In this document: one piece after another, positions 7,038 through 14,512 of the stretch
How the letters are laid out: the number at the start of each line of letters is the position of its first letter
Numbering within the stretch: the stretch's first letter is position 1
From: CAZEJS01 sp964512645
Lineage (GTDB): Bacteria; Actinomycetota; Geothermincolia; Fen-727; Anoxymicrobiaceae
Reading direction: 5' to 3'
Assembly: GCA_964512645.1 (NCBI GenBank)
Contig: CAZEJS010000004.1
Span: forward strand, 1 to 64,000
DNA: 64,000 nt
Made by a program: the position numbers and the translations under genes
Notes under the pieces: generated by a model
Seen by the model: only the letters and a program-made list of their open reading frames with translations
What the model was told of the DNA's origin: nothing
Database searches by the model: none

Positions 7038-8393
7038 ATGTCGGACGTCAGGGAGATGGAAAAAAGCTCCCGTGTGGTCGAGCTGCTCGGCCGGCGGCAG
7101 TGGGCTGAAGTCCGCCGGGAGGTCGAGGACTGGCCCGCACCCGACATCGGAGACCTGCTGCTCTCCCTCGAGAAACTCGACAGGATAGTCCTGTTCCGCC
7201 TGCTGCCGCTGGAGCAGTCCGCCGCCGTCTTCGCGTGGTTGGACCCCAGGCACCGCGACGACCTCTTGCTGAGCCTTTCCGACGACGAAACCCGCCAGCT
7301 CCTGCTCCACCTCAAGCCGGACGACCGTACCGACTTCCTGGAAGAACTGCCGGGAATGGCGGTCCAGAGGATGCTCAACCTGCTCGGCCCGGAGGACAGG
7401 CGCGAGGCGCTGGACCTGCTGGGCTACCCCGAGGGTTCGGTGGGCCGGCTGATGACGCCCGACTACGTTGCGGTCCGCTCTTTCTGGACCATAGGAAGGG
7501 CGCTCGAGCATATACGGGCCAAGGGCGCGGACAGCGAGACCATCAACGTGATCTACGTGACAGACGCCCCCTGGAAACTCCTCGACGCCATCGAGCTCCG
7601 CAGGTTCATGCTCGGCGAGCCCTCCGAAGCGGTAGAGAGGATAATGGACTGCGAGTTCGTGAGCATATCCCCGTACGACGACCAGGAGAAGGCGGTGCAG
7701 CTTATCAAGAGGTACGACCTCTACGCGCTGCCGGTGGCGGACTCCAGGGGCATTCTGCTCGGAATCGTGACGTTCGACGACGTCATGGATGTCGCCGAAG
7801 AGGAGGCGACCGAGGACTTCCAGAAGGCCGCGGCGGTGACGCCGTTGAAGGCGAGCTACCGGGATTCCGGCACGCTGGAGCTCTTCCGCAGGCGGATACC
7901 CTGGCTGCTGATACTCGTCGTGCTGAACCTGGTGTCCTCCGGCGTCATTGCCGCTTACCAGAAGACGCTGGCCCTGTCGATCACTCTCATCTTCTTCCTG
8001 CCGCTGCTGATAGACAGCGGGGGAAACGTCGGCTCGCAGTCCGCCACCCTGGTAATAAGGTCGCTCTCGATCGGGGAGATAGCGCCCCGCCAGTGGCTCC
8101 GGGCGCTCGCGAAAGAGATCGGTGTCGGCATGCTCCTGGGGGTGGCGATGGGCATCGCCGCGACCGGGCTCGGCCTGGTGAGGGGGGGATGGCAGATCGG
8201 GCTGGTAGTGGGCTTGAGCATGCTGTCCATCGTGATCGTCGCCAATATCATCGGCGCCCTGCTCCCGCTGCTGTTGACGAAGATGCGCCTGGACCCGGCC
8301 ACCGCGAGCAGTCCCCTGATAACCACCCTGATAGACAGCCTCGGCCTGGTGATCTATTTCTCGATCGCCGCCTGGATACTCCATCTTTTCTAG
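7038..8393 (+). CDS. mgtE: MgtE magnesium channel/transporter
   Basis: 451 aa from ATG 7038, after GGAGGGAAAGGCGGAG. It has the MgtE plan: an N-terminal helical superhelix (about 10-125) with L-LHLKPDDRTDFLEEL and M-LNLLGPEDRREAL, two CBS domains (about 130-250; VGRLMTPDYVAV, then ALPVADSRGILLGIVTFDD) and a five-helix membrane part (about 275-451) with the pore signature GGNVGSQSATL. It lets Mg2+ enter down its gradient, gated by cytosolic Mg2+ bound to the N and CBS domains. No M-box riboswitch was found in the 290 bases upstream. An MgtA-type ATPase gene lies 6 kb downstream. Confidence 0.95.
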   Translation: MSDVREMEKSSRVVELLGRRQWAEVRREVEDWPAPDIGDLLLSLEKLDRIVLFRLLPLEQSAAVFAWLDPRHRDDLLLSLSDDETRQLLLHLKPDDRTDFLEELPGMAVQRMLNLLGPEDRREALDLLGYPEGSVGRLMTPDYVAVRSFWTIGRALEHIRAKGADSETINVIYVTDAPWKLLDAIELRRFMLGEPSEAVERIMDCEFVSISPYDDQEKAVQLIKRYDLYALPVADSRGILLGIVTFDDVMDVAEEEATEDFQKAAAVTPLKASYRDSGTLELFRRRIPWLLILVVLNLVSSGVIAAYQKTLALSITLIFFLPLLIDSGGNVGSQSATLVIRSLSIGEIAPRQWLRALAKEIGVGMLLGVAMGIAATGLGLVRGGWQIGLVVGLSMLSIVIVANIIGALLPLLLTKMRLDPATASSPLITTLIDSLGLVIYFSIAAWILHLF

Positions 8394-8433
8394 CGCCGCG
8401 CCGGCGGCCGCCCGAAGGGCGAGCCGGCGTCGC

Positions 8434-8442
8434 TGGTATAAT
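8434..8442 (+). promoter_or_regulatory. Extended -10 promoter (TGGTATAAT)
   Basis: Perfect TATAAT at 8437-8442 preceded by TGG, 120 bases upstream of the lipoprotein start. No good -35, as is common with extended -10 elements. Confidence 0.5.
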
Positions 8443-8565
8443 CAACGAGTGCCGGGAGTGAAAAAGAGCCGCGGACCGTCATCCCCGGGAAGACCGGGGG
8501 AATCCTTCGTCTCCCGGTGTCGCGGGCCCGCGGTTACACGGCGAACGAGGTTGAGAGGAGTGCCG

Positions 8566-8958
8566 ATGAGAAAGCACGCATTGACATGGCTAATTGTCTC
8601 TCTCGTCGCTGCGGCGGCCCTGCTCGGCGGCTGCGGCGGAGGTTCGCAGGAGGACGCCAACGATCCGGGACAGGTGGTCAAGAAGTTCTGGTCCGAAGCG
8701 TTCGCGAAGAATGTGGACGCGACCTGGGACATGCTCGCCGAGAAGACCAGGGCCGGTTTCAAGACCAAAGAGGAATGGAAGTCGCGCGTACTGGACAAGA
8801 GCCCGGGTGCCGGCGCCACGGTCGAGGTAACGAAGGTTAAAACCGAGGGTGACAACGCCACGGTATCGTTCGCGATAAAGAGGGGCGGACGGACGACCGC
8901 CTCCGGCGAAAGCCAGCTGGTCAAGGAAAACGGCGCCTGGAAAGTGGCGATGCCCTGA
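8566..8958 (+). CDS. Small lipoprotein, DUF4878-like
   Basis: 130 aa from ATG 8566 with GAGAGGAG five bases upstream. A basic N-terminus and hydrophobic stretch lead to lipobox LLGGC with the lipidated cysteine at 23. The mature part (PGQVVKKFWSEAFAKN, D-MLAEKTRAGF and a C-terminal ENGAWKV) resembles the small NTF2-like DUF4878 lipoproteins. Function unknown. It is transcribed alone, convergent with the GltB-like operon. Confidence 0.75.
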   Translation: MRKHALTWLIVSLVAAAALLGGCGGGSQEDANDPGQVVKKFWSEAFAKNVDATWDMLAEKTRAGFKTKEEWKSRVLDKSPGAGATVEVTKVKTEGDNATVSFAIKRGGRTTASGESQLVKENGAWKVAMP

Positions 8959-9058
8959 CGGGAGCGCGGCGACGATCTCGCTCAGATGAACCCAGTCAGA
9001 CCGGGTAGTACCCGGACGGGCACGCCTCTCGCCGCAGGGGCCATGCCTGCCGGGACCC

Positions 9059-10642
9059 TTACCCCTTCAGCAGATCGGCTACCTCTTCGCTGTCCGCGTC
9101 CATCACGTAGGTGATGCCGCTCACGCGGGCCGCCTCCGGTGTCAGCGCCGCGATATCGTCGCGGGAGATGTGGGCGACAGAGAAGCTCCTGCCCCCGGCC
9201 ATTATCTGGCGCAGGCCCTGGCTGAGGCGCTCGTAGTATGTGTAGAGCCCCAGGGCGCCGGCGGGCAGCCTGTCGAAATCGTCAGACCCCAGTTCCCGCC
9301 GCAGGTCCGGCGCGGTGACGAAGATGTCGTCCCTGGTTACCCCGAAGCGCTCGACGAACACCGGCACCTCCATGTTCTGGATGCTGCGGCCGATGGTCTT
9401 GCCGACCATGGCGGCGGCGATGGGCGCGCGCGCCATGCCGACGAGCTTGACGAAAGGCGCGCCGAGGGCGAGGCCCTTGAAGATGTGGTCCTCCAGTGAG
9501 AAGCCTCCGGCTACCGCCAGCGCCGGCAAGCGCGCCCCCTTCTTGGAAAGCTCGGACGCGAACCGGTACAGCAGCGAGTGCAGCTCGACGGGCGGGACCC
9601 CCCATTCGTTCATCATCCTCCAGGGGCTCATGCCGGTCCCACCGCCGGCCCCGTCCACGGTAAGCAGGTCGAGCTGGTACTTCGAGGCGTAGGCGATGGC
9701 GCGGGCGAGGTCCGCGGGCCGGTAGGCGCCGGTCTTGAGGAACACGTATTTTGCCCCCGCCGAGCGGAGCTGCTCGACCCTTTCCGCGAACGACTCCTCG
9801 GTGACCATGCCCACCCGGGAATGGCGCTCGAACTCCTTGAAGGAGCCCTTCTCGAACGCCTCGACCACGTTTTCGTCGAAGGGGTCGGGTATCACGATAT
9901 AGCCGCGCTCGGCCAGCATCCGGGCGGTTTCGAGGTCGGGGATCTTGACTTCGCCCCCGATATCCTTGGCACCCTGCCCCCATTTCAGCTCCACGCATTC
10001 GACCCCGAGTTCTTCGATAGCGTACTCCTGAACGCCCAGCCGGGTATCCTCTATGTTCGCCTGGACCACGATGGCCCCGTAGCCGTCGCGCTGGTACCTG
10101 CGGTAGAGCTCGACCCTGCGTTTCAGGTCGACGGTATCGACGACGCGACCGCCCCGGAGCACCGCCTCCGGGTCCATACCGACGACGTTCTCCCCTATGG
10201 TGATGCCGGTGCCCATCAGCGCCGAGCCGATGGCCAGCCCTTCCCAGTTGTTCTTGGCTACGGCGGTGGACCCGATGCCCGGTATGATCCAGGGCCGGCG
10301 GAACACCAGGCCGTCGTCATGGCCGAACCTGACGGTCAGGTCCACATTGGGGAAGATGGCCTTGTCGCTGTCCGGCTCGATCCCCTGCGCGCCGACGCAG
10401 GTCCCCATTATGTTGAAGTGCGAGTAATCGACCGGGTACTGCTTCTCGGCGGCGGCGGTGATGACCCCGTACGGCTGCGGGTAGATGACCTCGTGTCCCC
10501 GGTAGGCGGATTTTCCGATCTCGCACATCCCGATGCAGCCGTCCACGCAGGTCACGCACATGCCCGAGGCGGGCACGATGGAGTCCTCCGTCCTGTTCTT
10601 GCTTAACGTTGCTGCCGAAGCGTTCACTTTCGAGGTAACCAT
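9059..10642 (-). CDS. FMN-binding glutamate synthase-type protein
   Basis: 527 aa. It is the FMN/2-oxoglutarate domain of glutamate synthase (archaeal-type GltB, COG0069) without the glutaminase domain. Visible family parts are ELKWGQGAKDIGGEVK, LTVDGAGGGTGMSPWR for the flavin phosphate, and LAVAGGFSLEDHIFKGLALG. A Cys-rich start (CVTCVDGCIGMC, about 28-39) could hold an Fe-S centre. It is the last gene of a four-gene operon behind NuoE, NuoF and HoxU-type genes. No GltD subunit or glutaminase is nearby, so electrons probably come from that NADH module, and the substrate may not be 2-oxoglutarate plus ammonia. Confidence 0.8.
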   Translation of the reverse strand: MVTSKVNASAATLSKNRTEDSIVPASGMCVTCVDGCIGMCEIGKSAYRGHEVIYPQPYGVITAAAEKQYPVDYSHFNIMGTCVGAQGIEPDSDKAIFPNVDLTVRFGHDDGLVFRRPWIIPGIGSTAVAKNNWEGLAIGSALMGTGITIGENVVGMDPEAVLRGGRVVDTVDLKRRVELYRRYQRDGYGAIVVQANIEDTRLGVQEYAIEELGVECVELKWGQGAKDIGGEVKIPDLETARMLAERGYIVIPDPFDENVVEAFEKGSFKEFERHSRVGMVTEESFAERVEQLRSAGAKYVFLKTGAYRPADLARAIAYASKYQLDLLTVDGAGGGTGMSPWRMMNEWGVPPVELHSLLYRFASELSKKGARLPALAVAGGFSLEDHIFKGLALGAPFVKLVGMARAPIAAAMVGKTIGRSIQNMEVPVFVERFGVTRDDIFVTAPDLRRELGSDDFDRLPAGALGLYTYYERLSQGLRQIMAGGRSFSVAHISRDDIAALTPEAARVSGITYVMDADSEEVADLLKG

Positions 10643-10676
10643 TGCTCCCTCTCCTCTATCTCGTCCCGTTCAATTC

Positions 10677-11342
10677 TTACTCGACTTCCCGGGTATCGCC
10701 CGGGCAAAAGATAGCGTCTCCGTACCCCTCTTCGAGCGCGCATTTCCGCGTCAGGTCAACGCACGCGTTGCACACCGCATTCTCCGGCTGGTCGAAGGTG
10801 CACCTCAACTGGCATGCCGGGCAGATGTACATGCAGGCGCCGCAGAGCCGGCAGGTCTCGGAGTGCGCGTCGAAGGGGGTCCCGATGCTGCGCCCCTCCC
10901 CGCGGCCCCTGAAGCCTATGGCGCCGGCGGCCATCTGTTCGGAACACATCCGGACGCACAGGCCGCACAGGAGGCAGTCCTCGTGTTCCTGCTTGAAGCG
11001 CTGGGTGCTGACGCCGTACGCCGAGGCAAGGTCCTGTACTACCTTCGACTGCGGACAGGTGCCCAGGAACAGCTCGATCATCATCCTCCGCGCCCGCACC
11101 ACCCGCGGCGAGGCGGTCTTCACCTTGAGCCCCTGCTCTACCGGGTAGGTGCAGGAGGAGACGAGCTTCGACCTCGGCCCTTCTCCTATCTCCACCACGC
11201 AAAGCCGGCAGGCCCCGTAGGGCGAGAGGCCTTCGTGGTGGCACAGCGTCGGTATGGAGAACCCCATGAACCGCGCCGCCTCCAGCACGGTCATTCCCTC
11301 CTCGACGTTCACCTGCAGTCCGTCTATTGTTATTGTGACCAT
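10677..11342 (-). CDS. HoxU/NuoG-N-type Fe-S subunit
   Basis: 221 aa. An N-terminal plant-type [2Fe-2S] domain (CHHEGLSPYGACRLC, then a fourth Cys in SSC) is followed by a region with a possible His-Cys3 site and two ferredoxin-like motifs, CLLCGLCVRMC and CRLCGACMYICP. This is the HoxU plan (diaphorase small subunit, matching the N-terminus of NuoG). It would wire NuoF to the terminal acceptor. Gaps of about 37 bases on each side place it in the NuoE-NuoF-HoxU-GltB operon. Extra cysteines near the C-terminus (C-N-A-C-V-D-L-T-R-K-C) are unexplained. Confidence 0.85.
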   Translation of the reverse strand: MVTITIDGLQVNVEEGMTVLEAARFMGFSIPTLCHHEGLSPYGACRLCVVEIGEGPRSKLVSSCTYPVEQGLKVKTASPRVVRARRMMIELFLGTCPQSKVVQDLASAYGVSTQRFKQEHEDCLLCGLCVRMCSEQMAAGAIGFRGRGEGRSIGTPFDAHSETCRLCGACMYICPACQLRCTFDQPENAVCNACVDLTRKCALEEGYGDAIFCPGDTREVE

Positions 11343-11379
11343 GTGACCCTCTCGCCCATGGATCTCTTCCCGCGAAGCG

Positions 11380-13227
11380 CTACCGCACCTCGATCGCTTC
11401 GAACCTGCATACGCCGCGGCAGGACCCGCAGCGACTGCACAGGTCCTGGTCGATGACGTGCCGCTCGTTCTTCTCGCCTGCGATGGCCTTTTCCGGGCAG
11501 GCCTTGACGCACGCCCCGCACCCGGTGCACAGCTCGTTCACCGAGAACGTGATAAGTCCCTTGCACACACCGGCCCGGCATCGATTCTCCTCGACGTGCT
11601 CGATGTACTCCTCCCGGAAGTGCTCCAGCGTGGAGAGGACCGGGTTGGAAGCCGTCTGCCCCAGGCCGCACATGGCCACGTCCTTGAGCACCGGGGCGAG
11701 CTCTTCGAGGAGCTCGATGTGGGCGGGGGTGCCCTCCCTGGAGGCGATGTCGTCGAGCAGCTCGAACATCCTCTGGGTGCCCTTCCGGCAGGAGAAGCAC
11801 TTGCCGCACGATTCGTCCTTGAGGAACCCCATGAAGTACCTGGCGACATCGATCATGCAGGTGTTCTCGTCCATCACGATCATGCCGCCCGAACCCACGA
11901 TCGAACCCGCGCGGGAGAGGCTCTCGTAACCGATCGGCAGGTCGAACATGGAAGCGGGTATGCAGCCGCCCGAGGGCCCCCCGGTCTGTACCGCCTTTAT
12001 TGGCGCCTCCCCGGAAGCCCCCCCGCCTATCCCGTAAACGACGTCCCTGATGGTTACGCCCATCGGCACCTCCACCAGGCCGGTATTCCTGATCTTGCCT
12101 ACCAGGCTGAAGATCTTCGTGCCGGAGCCCTCGGTCCCGATGGAAGCGTATTCCCCGGCGCCCATCCTGAATATGACCGGGATATTGGCCCATGTCTCCA
12201 CGTTGTTGATCAACGTGGGCCTGCCCCCGATGCCTTTTCGCACCGGGAACGGCGGGCGCTGCCTGGGCTCGCCCATCCTGCCCTCGATGGAGCGCATCAT
12301 CGCGGTCTCCTCCCCGCAGACGAAGGCGCCCGCCCCTTTGACCATCGAGATGTCGAAGGAGAGCCCCGTGCCCAGGATGTCCTCTCCCAGGAACCCGAGT
12401 TCCCTGGCCTGCTCCAGGGCGTTGGCCAGGTGCTTGATGGCGAGGGGGTACTCGGTGCGGACGTAGATTATGCCCCGGTCCGCCCCGGTGGCGAGCGCGC
12501 CGATCAGCATGCCCTCGATTATCCCGTGCGGGTTGCCCTCGAGCAGGCTGCGGTCCATGTACGCCCCCGGGTCGCCCTCGTCGGCGTTGCAGACGATGTA
12601 CTTGCCCCCGGCGCTCCTCTCGGCGGCAAGCATCTCCCACTTGGCGCCGGTGGAAAACCCCGCCCCGCCGCGTCCCCTCAGCCCCGACTTCTTGACGTCC
12701 TCGACGATCGCCCCGGGGTCCGCTTCCGACGCCAGCCGGACGAAGGCCTCGTAGCCGCCAGACCGCAGGAAGTCGTGGACGTCGAGCGGGTCTATCTTCT
12801 CGTTCTGCGCCAGCAGGAGCCTCTTCTGTCCCCGGTAGAACGGCAGGTCCTCCTGGCGCTCGATTCGAACGCCGGTGGCATCGTCCACCGGGAGCAGTTC
12901 CGCGACGGCGCGGCCCTCCGCCGCGGCTTCGATGATCGCGCGCATCCCGCCGGGGGCCACGTCCGGATAGAAGATGCCCGGCGGGTCGATGAGCACCGAC
13001 GGCTCGGCCTGGCAGAAGCCGTGGCAGCCGGTGACACGCAGCCGGACCGCGTCCTGCAGTTTGCGCTCCAGTATCTCGAACTGGGCCGCCCGTACGAGTT
13101 CGAGCGCCCCGCCCGCCCGCCCGCAGGTGCCCGCGGGGATGATGACGGTCGGGACACCGGGGGCGTCGTCCCGGCAAAGCCGCTCTCGCAGGCTGGTAAA
13201 TCCGTCAACGGAAAGGGCTCTGCTCAT
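11380..13227 (-). CDS. NuoF/HoxF-type NADH-oxidising flavoprotein subunit
   Basis: 615 aa from the ATG at 13227, five bases after the NuoE-like stop; an upstream in-frame start would overlap that gene. An N-terminal thioredoxin-like [2Fe-2S] region (GTCGRAGG and TGCHGFCQAEP) precedes the NuoF core with NADH site GLRGRGGAGFSTGAKW, FMN site CNADEGDPGAYMDR and [4Fe-4S] motif ESCGKCFSCRKGT. Two ferredoxin motifs close it (CTGCGACVKACPEKAI, CSRCGSCRGVCRFEAI). This is the layout of soluble HndC/HydB-type subunits of NAD(P)-linked hydrogenases and formate dehydrogenases, not of membrane complex I. Here no hydrogenase or formate dehydrogenase gene accompanies it. Confidence 0.9.
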   Translation of the reverse strand: MSRALSVDGFTSLRERLCRDDAPGVPTVIIPAGTCGRAGGALELVRAAQFEILERKLQDAVRLRVTGCHGFCQAEPSVLIDPPGIFYPDVAPGGMRAIIEAAAEGRAVAELLPVDDATGVRIERQEDLPFYRGQKRLLLAQNEKIDPLDVHDFLRSGGYEAFVRLASEADPGAIVEDVKKSGLRGRGGAGFSTGAKWEMLAAERSAGGKYIVCNADEGDPGAYMDRSLLEGNPHGIIEGMLIGALATGADRGIIYVRTEYPLAIKHLANALEQARELGFLGEDILGTGLSFDISMVKGAGAFVCGEETAMMRSIEGRMGEPRQRPPFPVRKGIGGRPTLINNVETWANIPVIFRMGAGEYASIGTEGSGTKIFSLVGKIRNTGLVEVPMGVTIRDVVYGIGGGASGEAPIKAVQTGGPSGGCIPASMFDLPIGYESLSRAGSIVGSGGMIVMDENTCMIDVARYFMGFLKDESCGKCFSCRKGTQRMFELLDDIASREGTPAHIELLEELAPVLKDVAMCGLGQTASNPVLSTLEHFREEYIEHVEENRCRAGVCKGLITFSVNELCTGCGACVKACPEKAIAGEKNERHVIDQDLCSRCGSCRGVCRFEAIEVR

Positions 13228-13231
13228 GCGG

Positions 13232-14116
13232 CTATCCTGGAAGCGCCTCGTTCGCGCAGCCCGCGAACGTCGAGTAATACGAAGACCCGCCAAGCCGCAG
13301 GACCGAGTTGGCGCACCCCCAGCGGGAGCAGACCATCAGCAGCCCTCCGCCGGAAACTGAAAGCAGCGCCACGGGCGCCCCGCATTCAACGCAGACGGGC
13401 TTCCCGGCAAGCCTTTCCCCGCAGCCCGGGCAGGTGTAGCTCGCAACGGTGTCCGGGGATACGTCGTGCTCGCACAGGCAGCGGACAGGTCCGAGTAGGG
13501 AGGAAACGCTAACCGTGGTTTTTGTGCCGTTGAACTCGGCGCCCAGGACGACGGACGTGCCGCCGGTGGCCGATTCGTTCACCAGGGACTTTCCGCAGTG
13601 CGGGCACGACACCTCGGCGGGGAACGCCTCCGGCGCCACTTCCGAGCTTTCTTCTGCGAATCCCGCCCGCGCGGCGCGGATTATCTTCTTGACGTCCGGC
13701 CTGGTGACCCTTGAGAAGTACCGGCCGTCCACCGCCACGATCGGCCCCAGGGCGCAGGTGCCAAGGCAGTTAACCGTTTCGAGGGTGAACTCCCCGTCCG
13801 CCGTGGTTTCCCCGGGCTTGAGCCCGAGACGCGTCGCGAACTCGTCCACGATGTCCGAGGCGGAGCGGACGTGGCACGCCGTGCCCAGGCACACCGACAC
13901 GAGGTGTTTCCCCCTGGGAGCGAGGCTGAAGGCTTTATAAAACGTGGCCACGCCGTAGATGTCCACCAGGCTCCGGCCCGTTCCTCGAGCGACAGCCCTC
14001 AGGGCTTCCTCGGGCAGGTAGTGATATCGGTCCTGGATGTCTTCCAGGATCGAGATGAGGGCTCCCTGTTCACCCTCGTGATCCGCGATGAAGTTGTCGA
14101 TATCTTTGAGAACCAT
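13232..14116 (-). CDS. NuoE-type [2Fe-2S] subunit with a C-terminal zinc-ribbon tail
   Basis: 294 aa. The first ~155 residues are a normal NuoE/HndA: a helical start (LPEEALRAVARGTGRSL) and thioredoxin-like [2Fe-2S] ligands CLGTACHVR and CLGTCALGP. The remaining 140 residues are extra, with CxxC pairs (CPHCGKSL, CLCEH, CPGCGERL, CVECGAP) and a last Cys-rich stretch (CSRWGC), consistent with two or three small zinc ribbons. First gene of the minus-strand redox operon. NuoE normally passes electrons from FMN to a [2Fe-2S] centre that supports bifurcation in soluble complexes. The role of the tail is unknown. Confidence 0.85.
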   Translation of the reverse strand: MVLKDIDNFIADHEGEQGALISILEDIQDRYHYLPEEALRAVARGTGRSLVDIYGVATFYKAFSLAPRGKHLVSVCLGTACHVRSASDIVDEFATRLGLKPGETTADGEFTLETVNCLGTCALGPIVAVDGRYFSRVTRPDVKKIIRAARAGFAEESSEVAPEAFPAEVSCPHCGKSLVNESATGGTSVVLGAEFNGTKTTVSVSSLLGPVRCLCEHDVSPDTVASYTCPGCGERLAGKPVCVECGAPVALLSVSGGGLLMVCSRWGCANSVLRLGGSSYYSTFAGCANEALPG

Positions 14117-14512
14117 GCGAAGTAGCAGTCCATCCTTACCGGTATCCGGTCACGCCCGGCGGTTGCCCCGGGCAATTCCGTGTGAAGAGTATAGCTTATC
14201 TTGAAAACAACTTGCCTGTGTTTATATCAACCAGTGTGGTTCCGGCGTAGAGAGCAAGGAGCAGCACGCCAGCGCCGACCCACCGCCGACGCGAAAGCGA
14301 TTGCCGGGCATCCTGAGCCGTCGGGAAGCGCGTGGCGGGCTGAAAACCGGGAGAACCCTGGTCGATCTTCCATGGACCCGTTCGCGCGAACGGGCGAAAG
14401 CCGGGGAACCCGGGACGGCGGGGAAGACGAAGGAATCGCGGAATACGAGTGAAAGACGGGCGGCAGGGGAACATGACGGCCGCTCCCGGGGGGCGTCAGA
14501 AAGGGGACTTCG
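14117..14512. promoter_or_regulatory. Divergent intergenic region with an 18-base palindrome
   Basis: Holds the upstream regions of the NuoE operon (minus) and the MgtA-type gene (plus). CCCGTTCGCGCGAACGGG at 14377-14394 is a perfect palindrome about 120 bases upstream of the ATPase start and could be an operator or a leader hairpin. A TATACT-like -10 for the minus strand lies in the AT-rich stretch near 14190 without a clear -35. No small gene was seen. Confidence 0.4.

Noticed and set aside
11330..13177. 615-codon minus-strand frame overlapping the NuoF gene in another phase
   Set aside because: Low-complexity Arg/Gly-rich shadow; NuoF motifs lie in the other frame.
9059..14116. Soluble [FeFe]- or [NiFe]-hydrogenase operon
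   Set aside because: Only the diaphorase-type subunits are present; no H-cluster or nickel-site catalytic subunit is encoded nearby.
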